This document shows, in pieces, positions 39,062-47,000 of a stretch of DNA of 47,000 nucleotides (its first letter is position 1; each line of letters begins with the position of its first letter). A program made the position numbers and the translations under genes. Under the pieces are notes generated by a model. It did not search any database and was not told the origin of the DNA. It saw only the letters and a list, made by a program, of their open reading frames with translations. The stretch covers positions 288,001-335,000 of the forward strand of contig JAQGDQ010000227.1 in the NCBI GenBank assembly GCA_030141605.1, given 5' to 3'. This DNA comes from Tubiluchus corallicola. Taxonomy: Eukaryota; Priapulida; Priapulimorpha; Priapulimorphida; Tubiluchidae.

Positions 39062-40167
39062 TTACACAAGTTTGCTGATGTTTGGTGTCTGGTAATCAAA
39101 CATGTCGAAATCAGCTTTATATATTTGTAGTAATCTAGCTAAGCGCCCTCTATGAGTCCCCTCTAAAAATTCGTCTCGCAATTTTTGACTGATGTCGAGT
39201 GTATAGTTCGCCATTTTGTGTCTTAATGGCGGGAATTTAAGGTCGATTCTCAACTTCTGCAAAAGAAAGTTAGCGTCCTCCTCTAAGGTTTCCCTTTTGC
39301 CAATATACTGATAACCGACAAAACAAGGGTTGCACAACTTCTGGTAAGTTTCCCAGTGTGGATTTAGTGCCCCGTTCTCGCCGACAGAAAGCGGGTCCTT
39401 TTTCCGTGTGGCCCCATTTGTAAGATATGCAAGAAATTCGTCAAACGTGACCGAGTTACCGTGCACCTCTGAGCCCGCATTCACACTAGGCAGGTGTCGG
39501 TACGTCTTAATGATGAATTCCCGGTACTTTTTCTGCTTCTGAAGCACAACAGCTTTACTCCGATTCCTGGTGCTGTTCAGATTTGGATGATGTTCGATCA
39601 TGATACCACGGTACGCGGACATCAATCTCTCTAGAGGGTCCCGGACGAACAAGAATTTCGTGTAAGTTTTCAAACGCTGTAGTTGTTCGTCGGGTTTGTA
39701 CTGACCCAGACGTTTTAATCCAGCATTACTTATAACGTGGGGATTATGTACTTCTGAGTGGGTCAATGTATTGATGTCTCCTCGTCCTTTAGCTGCCAGT
39801 AGAACTCTTAACCAGTTACTGCTCATAGATCGAGGAATGTAGCAGTACATGAGTTTTAATACGTCGTCCACTAGAACGTTCAAGAGAAATCTGTAGTTAG
39901 GTTTTCTCGTTGTATTTTGCTTGGTACAGTACGCGGCAGCGTGCTCCATTCGTTTTTTAAACACGACCTCTCTGTCTGTAAGCACGGATGTGGTTCCTGC
40001 AGCGTGCTTCATTCGTTTTTTAAACACGTCCTCTCTGTCTGAAAGGACAGATGTGGTTCTTGGTTTAATCAGTGGCGTTCGTCGACTGCTTGTGTTTGCT
40101 GTTACGTTAGTAAGAATCATCTGTTTTTCCAGTTTCACAGAAGCCCCGGTTGTTGTCTGCTGCACCA
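39062..40167 (-). CDS. carbohydrate sulfotransferase (HNK-1ST/CHST8-14 family), last exon
   Basis: A Golgi type II enzyme family that transfers sulfate from PAPS to glycans such as chondroitin, dermatan or HNK-1 epitopes. Numbering from the open frame that begins at 40180, the 5'-phosphosulfate loop is CYIPRSMSSNW (113-123) and the 3'-phosphate motif is FLFVRDPLERLMSAYR (176-191). Later come FDEFLAYL, NPHWETYQKLCNPC (273-286) and IGKRETLEEDANFLL (293-307), all family hallmarks. The frame runs back through an acceptor (GCTGATTTCAG), so the exon starts at 40167 and an upstream exon must supply the cytoplasmic tail and membrane anchor; I cannot find it in the next 6.8 kb. Oddities: a 21-residue tandem duplication in the stem, and Arg in place of the usual Lys in the 5' loop. 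The exact acceptor sugar cannot be told. Confidence 0.93.
39939..40064 (-). repeat. 63-bp tandem duplication in the sulfotransferase stem
   Basis: Two copies of a 63-base unit (starting 39939 and 40002) encode TTSVLSDREDVFKKRMKHAAG followed by TTSVLTDREVVFKKRMEHAA, keeping the frame. The second copy runs into the Cys (residue 85) that is typical of this part of the family; the first lacks it. Confidence 0.9.
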
Positions 40168-40418
40168 CTGAAATCAGCAATGAATTAAGATAAAGTTTGT
40201 TGGTTTGAACAGAAATAAATAACCAAAGTCAGAAAAACAAACTTTTTGATAAGAAACGGGAAGCTCCCAAAAAATATGAAACTAAGAAAGCCGTCAGTGT
40301 ATGATTTAGGAGGTGTGCCCCAGGGGCCTGGGCCTTCCCTTTCACAGTAACAGTTAAAACTCGCCAAATTAATATTTTCTCTGAATTATAAACATTAGAA
40401 CGATTTGCTAAATCTTAA

Positions 40419-40969
40419 AGGAAAACCGGACGATTGTGTAAATACCAGTTCAGAATAAAGTATGCTTTAAAATATTGAAAACTACACTAGCTTATTTTAA
40501 ATCAAAGCTTAGATTAAATAATAATTACCTCGGATACTCAAATTTCATTAAACTTTCAAAGCTACGCGCGGTTCAGTGAATCTACTAAGATTGGCAACGA
40601 CGCCTTTTTGTCACGTGCGCGTGGCCGACAAATAGAAGGTGGTACCGTGATAAGTATGATCATGAACTTCTGTGTTAGTTTCATGACGTTATATGATGTA
40701 AAGCCCATTTTTCGTGACATCACGCGTTTAAACAGTACCGTAACACCTATGCAAATTGTGCTTGACGTGCAAAGGAAGACGCCTGCCATTGCACAAACTG
40801 TGGTTAGTTTCTGATGTAAGCAATAGCTGTGTTCGGTCGCCGTTAATTAACTTTCAAAGGTAATTATTCAAATGTAAGTAACTGTTGTTAACTTTTATAG
40901 GCAAGAAAATGTACACTTTGGATAGTAAATTAAAATGAGATTGAGTCTAAACAATCGTCCGGTCTTCCT
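40419..40969 (+). mobile_element. MITE family A, copy A3
   Basis: 551 bp between TTAA at 40415-40418 and 40970-40973, with clean inverted ends. It lies upstream of the sulfotransferase exon, within its presumed last intron. Confidence 0.85.
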
Positions 40970-41214
40970 TTAAAGGTGCCTTATATCTGTAAAGATCATA
41001 AATCACAAGAAAATAGAAGAAAGTTATGTACATCATATATGCTGTACAGTGTATATCGAGATATTGGTATGTATTTTTGAGTCAAAGATTATGTGACACC
41101 TGTTCTAAACCAATGAGCATCCTAGAGGAAATGGCTTCTAGAAGGCAGAAAAGTGGTCTGAAATGCAGTAAAACGTATTAGTAAAGAGGAGCTGTTAAAT
41201 TATGTTAAAAGCGT

Positions 41215-41500
41215 TAGATTGTGATAGATAATTATGTTGATGAATGCTGGCATGAAGCCCAGTTAAGGGGTGGTGTCACGTGAGCAAGTGATTCAGAACC
41301 GAAGCGTAGGCGTCAAGGCGTCGAAGCTCGGCGCACGATGTATAAGCCTTGTGATGCGCCCAGCTCAGGGGATTGACTGGGAGCTGACGGAGAACAGGCT
41401 AGATCAGGGGCTTGGCATTACTATCTGTTATATTTATTGTGTTTGATGTTCAATAAACGTGTGGTTTTATAATCTGACTCTTCATAGTTTTGCCATCCCT
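41215..41500 (+). mobile_element. possible solo LTR
   Basis: Begins TGTGATAG, has a TATA-like GTATAAGCC (41340) and a polyadenylation signal AATAAA (41453). Overall organisation is like an LTR, but I cannot fix the ends or a target duplication. Confidence 0.3.
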
Positions 41501-42410
41501 AAAACACCAATAATCAGCTTCACACAACCAATACAACGAATTATTTTACTTATTGTTGTCCGGGTGGACCTCGCTGGGGAGCTTACACCAGATCCCCCTA
41601 ACTGTTTTTCTGTTGGGCCCACCGTTGTTCTAAAACCTGTGTCCGCCCCTGACCATATTCACCTTTCGCAGAAAAAATACAAACAAAATTCTGCAAAAAC
41701 AGAAAGTCATTCAAGCAGCATGAAATAACAATCAAAGGCAGTTTTGCTAAAAACTCCACATCGTCAATTGTTCACTCTAAATCTATAACTTTAAAATATT
41801 CCTTCCATGAACGTGCTAATTTAGAATATTTGCAAATGGCCCGTGGCTTCAGTTGCAAGGAAATTGTAACCGACCAAAATTCATTCTTTGGCACAGGATC
41901 CGACTAAAGCTTTCAATGTGATGTTGCAATTTGATATTTAATTATTATTATTAGTAGTAGTAATAGTAGTGTCATAACTGTTTTTATTAATTAAATACGC
42001 GTCTATATAACTCCCTCTACTTGTTGGGAGGCCTAGAGGTCGTTTTACATACGTTTTTATATATTACCTTATTACTGTTATTATATTATAATTATAACAA
42101 CAGTAATTTCTATAATATATTGTAATGCATTAACAAAATTGTTAGTAATGTTTCAAACTATAATTAGTAAATTAAGTCACATAAGATTGTCGTTTTCCAT
42201 ATACATACAACTGTGAATAGGCATTTATATAAACTATTACTATTTACAAGGTTTTTATTTTTACATTATTAATTCAAATGTGAATAATTCTTTTACCATT
42301 TTAATATATAATTTATGCAAATTAGTGTGTTTACTTTGATAGATGTTTTTCAGCTCCATAGATGGCACCACATGACACATGGCTTTAAGTTCTTATGCAC
42401 CAGCCTAGTG

Positions 42411-42865
42411 AAGGGCTGTGGAGTCGGTGCACTAAACACCTGACTCTGGCTCCGACTTCCACTCCTAGAATTTTAGAAAATCCAACTCCGACTCGGACTC
42501 TGGCTCCTAAAATTTTAAATCTGACTCTCACTTCTAAAATTTTAGTAGCCCCAACTCCCGACTCCAACTCCTGCCTCTAAGTAGTAGTTTGCACTACTTT
42601 CAATATTTAGCTACAGTAGCATTTCATCGTTTTTGCTTATGCTCGAAAAACAGCCTAGCTGCATAGACACCAATACGAAAGCGTCCCAATACGGAAGGTT
42701 TAGCATAAATGCGTTAAATGTTAAAAGTAGCTGGAGTTCGAGTTTGTCTATTTGTTTACCGACTCTAACACCCACATCTCTAACAATAAGTGTACTCCCG
42801 AGACCCGGACTTCGACTCCAAAACCCTAAGTTTCAACAACACAGACTCCGACTCACCAGCTCTGT
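42411..42865. mobile_element. element with GGGCTGTGGAGTCGG ends
   Basis: Left AGGGCTGTGGAGTCGG and right, reversed, AGAGCTGGTGAGTCGG, with many GACTCC-type short repeats inside. This type of end is common in animal hAT-like MITEs. No coding. Confidence 0.5.
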
Positions 42866-42942
42866 AAGGAAATGAAAATGCCCCCAAAGAAAAGAAACCG
42901 TGGTTTAGTTCGTATAACAGACAAAGCTTACAGTCTATATTA

Positions 42943-43317
42943 GTGAGCATCGAACGTTCGAAGCGAATTCTATTCGATTCGTACGTGTTTTTAGTTCAAA
43001 CCAGATTCGAACGTTCGAAGCGAATTCGATTATAGATTTGAATAATTCAGCACTTCAGTCACTTATGTTTCTTATCATTAAAAGGATTGAAACATCATGG
43101 AATTAGCATAATTTAGCTGTGATTTCTGTACACAATTTTTAAACAAATTATCGGTGGTTTCGCTGCAGAACAAAATCGAGTAATATGCATGACTCTGTAA
43201 GACTGATTTTTACTGATGGTTCGAAAACTTGTTCGAAAATATTTCACTATCAATTTGAATTCGAAATACTGAAGTTCGATTCGATTCGAATTCGCTTTCT
43301 GGTAGAGAATGCTCACT
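42943..43317. mobile_element. MITE with AGTGAGCAT ends
   Basis: Left AGTGAGCATCGAACGTTCG and right, reversed, AGTGAGCATTCTC. TTCGAA-type motifs occur throughout. The target duplication is not clear. Confidence 0.5.
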
Positions 43318-43319
43318 CC

Positions 43320-44380
43320 TTCTCTATACTAACCATTTGAGAAACTTGTTCTGATAAAAACAACAAGTGAAATACTGCAAACTATCAGCCAAAATAACTT
43401 TCGATGTTTTTCTCTTAACATAACGCTGGCCAATCAGTAGACACGGTAAAAATCAGAAACGGATGTTAAAATTATTCACTCGTTCATAGGTTTCCCGTTT
43501 TGCCAGACATGTCTGACGCTTTTTCAACGGAAAAAAACTGTTTGAGTTGACTACTCATCGTAACGATTGTACTTAAAACATTTTGAAAGCTAATTTGAAA
43601 ACTTGTACTAAACTCGCTTCACAGATTATTGCGGAATTGTAGAAATATCTCGAAATGTTTCACGAAAAATTGTCGTCATCATCACAATTTCTTTAAAAAG
43701 CACCTGCAAAGATCGCCACTATTTATACAGAAATAACTAGACTAAGTACTGAGCAAGCTAGTCGCAAACGATAGCATATATGAAGTACCACTTGCAAACC
43801 GTAATCACGGAAGAATAAATGTTAAAATACCTGAAAACCAAGAACAAACTTGTTAGCGGGAGATCAATATCCAGAAAAACCGGCCCAGTAGGCCTAGTTT
43901 GCTTTTGATTAAACACAAACGTCGATATTCTCTGATTTCACTCATAGACGTGGGAATTTTTTATTTATTTATCTCGTTATTTACACCAGAATACAAATAG
44001 ATTATTCAAGATAAATTATGAATAAAGGAAAGTGTTAGGGGCGTTTGAGAAAGGGTAACCACCCCGTGGTTGTTCATTAATTAAGTCTTATCCATGTTGA
44101 GTGTAGTTCGTAAGTTAATTTCTTCTGCTACGTTCATAGCATTGTAATGTGTTGTTAATTTGTAACTGTATAACTTGTATTTTGTTGTATTGTGCTAAAT
44201 GGGTAAATAAATAAATTTGAAAAAAATCACTTTGCGCATTTTTTGAATGTGTCGTGACGTTAAAGTTGTCGCTGGATTTTTTTGGGGAGGAGTCAACAAC
44301 CGACATTGGCAGGTTTATCAGATTGTTTTTGAAGTTGCGATGATCGTGTTAAACAGATGAAATCAATGGATGAAAACACG
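43320..44380. other. unique DNA upstream of the sulfotransferase exon
   Basis: No exon that could supply the sulfotransferase membrane anchor was recognised. The end near 44205 (AAATAAATAAATTTG) may be the tail of an old retrotransposon. Confidence 0.5.
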
Positions 44381-44964
44381 GTTTAAGTATTGCGATCTGT
44401 ATTTTACTCAAAATCATAGCCTCATAGTCAATCCACATTGGTTTTGCGATCTGTATTTTACTCAAAATCATAGTCTCATAGTCAATCCACATTGGTTTAA
44501 CTTTGCGATCTGTATTTTACTCAAAATCATAGTCTCATAGTCAATCCACATTGGTTTAACTTTGCGATCTGTATTTTACTCAAAATCATAGTCTCGTAGT
44601 CAATCCACATTGGTTTAACGTTGCGATCTGTATTTTACTCAAAATCATAGTCTCATAGTCAATCCACATTGGTTTAACTTTGCGATCTGTATTCTACTCA
44701 AAATCATAGTCTCATAGTCAATCCACATTGGTTTAACTTTGCGATCTGTATTCTACTCAAAATCATAGTCTCATAGTCAATCCACATTGGTTTAAATTTG
44801 CGATCTGTATTCTACTCAAAATCATAGTCTCATAGTCAATCCACATTGGTTTAACTTTGCGATCTGTATTTTACTCAAAATCATAGTCTCGTAGTCAATC
44901 CACATTGGTTTAACTTTGCGATCAGTATTTTACTCAAAATCATAGTCTCGTAGTCAATCCACAT
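44381..44964 (+). repeat. 59-bp minisatellite, 10 units
   Basis: Unit GTTTAACTTTGCGATCTGTA... with TCATAGTCAATCCACATTG at its end. Units are about 97 percent alike by eye, suggesting recent spread. Confidence 0.95.
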
Positions 44965-45419
44965 ATACACAACAATGGTAAACATAATCAACAGTAGTAT
45001 CGAATGTCAAAGTAAATCCATCAGCCAATATATCATGGCATCTTTGTCAAAACGTTGTTATAACCACACAACTGTTTAAGCCCATTGCTTTCTTTCTCCT
45101 CTTACTACTAAGTGTGAAAAACTACTACATTCACAGAGAAGCCCAGTAACCCAGTTACATGCAAACATATAGTAGTAGCAAGTACATAGATCTATTGAAA
45201 ACTTCAAAGTGTTTAAACAGATGTCAGTACTGACTTAATGGTAATGAAAAACTAAAGTTTAAAACTACAAATCAAATTTAATAATAAACTGTAAATTAAA
45301 TGCTCGCATCCGAGACAGAATGCAACTTGACTTTCATCTGGCCTCTTGTAATCGTCAGCCTGTTCTTAAGAATTCTTTTGTATAACTTTTGATTACGCAA
45401 GAATTTTTGACTGAACCAA

Positions 45420-45501
45420 CTTCATTATCATCATCAACGTCATTGCTAGCATTATTACCATATTCGTCATTCTCCTCATCACATCATTACCACAATTAAT
45501 G

Positions 45502-45534
<33 letters not shown>

Positions 45535-45645
45535 CCACCACCACCATCACCATGATCATCATCATCATCATCATCACCATCGACATCTTCGCAATTGTCA
45601 TAATCATTGTTATAATCAGTTGTTGTTGTCGTTGTCGTCGTCATT
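45420..45645 (+). repeat. ATC/ACC trinucleotide microsatellite
   Basis: Imperfect TCATCA and CACCAC runs. The aspartate-rich minus-strand frame is an artefact. Confidence 0.9.
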
Positions 45646-46223
45646 CAACACAAACACAGCAGCCTGCACGATCATTGTCATATTGTGCCACAATTTTCTT
45701 TGGGTTTTTATTTATTTCAGTCATGGAATCGTGCTCTGAATTTCTCACAGCAGCAACTACTACTCCTCGAAGTGTTAAATACTGTCTGACGGCTACTCAT
45801 ATGAAGTTGTTCAAAAATGGCTTCAGACCTTTTCATTCAGACACCCGGATGCGTGAATTCAAGAGGTGTCTGATGTCATTTTTGATTAGCCTCATATGAC
45901 TAGTCGTCTTTCTTACGAGCAATAGCCCGCCAGCCCGCAACATTTTGTATGAGAAGCCCCTGTAATCCGTATCGCCTTACATTTTTTAGGCTTATTTTCC
46001 ATATAGTAACTGTAATGTTGTTCATCCTGGTTCTTTAAAAGGGAAGAAAAGAGGAATTTAAAGGACATCCCACAAAAATTTCCACACAAAAAATTTCCAC
46101 ACCAAAAAACATTGGCTCAACAACAGCAACGACAACAAAAACATGCTATTGATTATGTTTTCAAACTTCACCCAATATGTGGTCTACACTTGCTTCAATT
46201 TCTTACCCAAAAACGACTGTTAA

Positions 46224-46769
46224 AGGAAAACCGGATGATTGTGTAAACACGAGTTCAGAATAAAGAATGCTCTAAAATATTGAAGACTGCAATAGCTTAT
46301 TTTAAATCAAAGCTTGGTTTAAATAATAATTGCCTCGGATACTCAAATTTCGTTAAACTTTCAAAGCTACGCGCGGCTCAGTGAATCTACTAAGATTGGC
46401 AACGGCGCCTTTTTGTCACCTTCGCGTGGCCGACAAATAAGCGCAGTATTGTGATAAGTATGATCATGAACTGCAGTGCTAGTTTCTGACGTCATATGAC
46501 GTAGACCCATTTTTCGTGACATCAAGTGTTTAAACAGTACTCTAACACCTATGCAAATGTGCTTGACGCGCAAGGGAAGACGCCTGCCATTGCACAAACT
46601 GTGGTTAGTTTCTGACGTAAGCAATAGCTGTGTTCGGTTGCCGTTAATTAATTTCCTAAGCTAATTATTCAAATATAAGGAACAATTGTTAACTTTTAAA
46701 GGCAAGAAAATTTATATTCTGGACAGTAAATTAAAATGAGATGGAGTCTAAACAATCGTCTGGTCTTTC
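46224..46769 (+). mobile_element. MITE family A, copy A4
   Basis: 546 bp between TTAA sites at 46220-46223 and 46770-46773. The same family C fragment seen after A2 follows it up to the window end. Confidence 0.82.
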
Positions 46770-46773
46770 TTAA

Positions 46774-47000
46774 AAAAATACTGGGTGTAACGGTGATTAC
46801 AGGAGTTTAAATGCTCAAGTTTTATGTAACGTTGCTGGTAATACAACTTACACAAGCTTTGTGTACAGTAAGATAACATGTAATTGATACAAAATTTCAA
46901 GCGATTTTAGCTTTATTTGAGAGTTCTGCTTTCTTGTCTTTTAACTTCTGCTTTATGTTTTTTATCTTTAGTACTAATTTTAATCGGTTCGTCATTTTGT
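46774..47000 (+). mobile_element. family C fragment after A4
   Basis: Matches 29405-29590 closely (TACTGGGTGTAACGGTGATT onward) and runs off the window. Confidence 0.65.

Noticed and set aside
45721-45899. Plus-strand frame MESCSEFLTAATTTP... after a good acceptor (TTTATTTCAG)
   Set aside because: Not recognised, no linked exons or donor, and it follows a microsatellite; too weak to call a gene.

Overview
This window is nuclear DNA of an animal, most likely a non-vertebrate (perhaps marine) metazoan. It is AT-rich, its genes are broken into many short exons with GT-AG introns, it holds an intron-bearing eukaryotic tRNA, and it is crowded with small DNA transposons and minisatellites. I cannot name the phylum. 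Most open reading frames longer than 60 codons here are accidental or come from tandem repeats.

Gene 1 fills the first two thirds on the minus strand. It is an EFR3 orthologue (plasma-membrane scaffold of the PI4KIIIalpha complex). I assembled 17 coding exons by hand between 30115 and 1366. All are GT-AG, all join in phase, and the protein reads colinearly with vertebrate EFR3 from the N-terminal cysteines to the EEITFE motif (712 codons). A possible further exon lies at 353-460. The last part of the C-terminus is beyond position 1. A probable non-coding first exon and promoter lie at about 33265-33362. A tRNA-Arg(UCU) gene with a 16-nt intron sits on the opposite strand inside the first intron.

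Gene 2, also on the minus strand, is the last exon (39062-40167) of a Golgi carbohydrate sulfotransferase of the HNK-1ST/chondroitin sulfotransferase family. Its membrane-anchor exon is not recognisable in the window.

The rest is repeats. EFR3 introns between 11.4 and 16.3 kb are largely minisatellites with units of 68, 33, 22, 37 and 28 bp. The 28-bp array is made of copies of the exon 9 splice donor. TTAA-flanked MITEs (families A and C), Tc1/Tigger-like ends, a tRNA-derived SINE and two reverse-transcriptase relics lie in introns. Between the two genes (34592-37016) stand three head-to-tail Helitron-like elements with exact CTAG/TC junctions, followed by a repeat that carries a 46-bp minisatellite, then (AAT)n and ATC-type microsatellites. 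The last 7 kb upstream of the sulfotransferase exon holds only mobile-element remains and a 59-bp minisatellite.

The two genes have unrelated roles (phosphoinositide supply at the plasma membrane, glycan sulfation in the Golgi), and nothing suggests they work together. The most unusual structures are the splice-donor minisatellite and the Helitron trimer.
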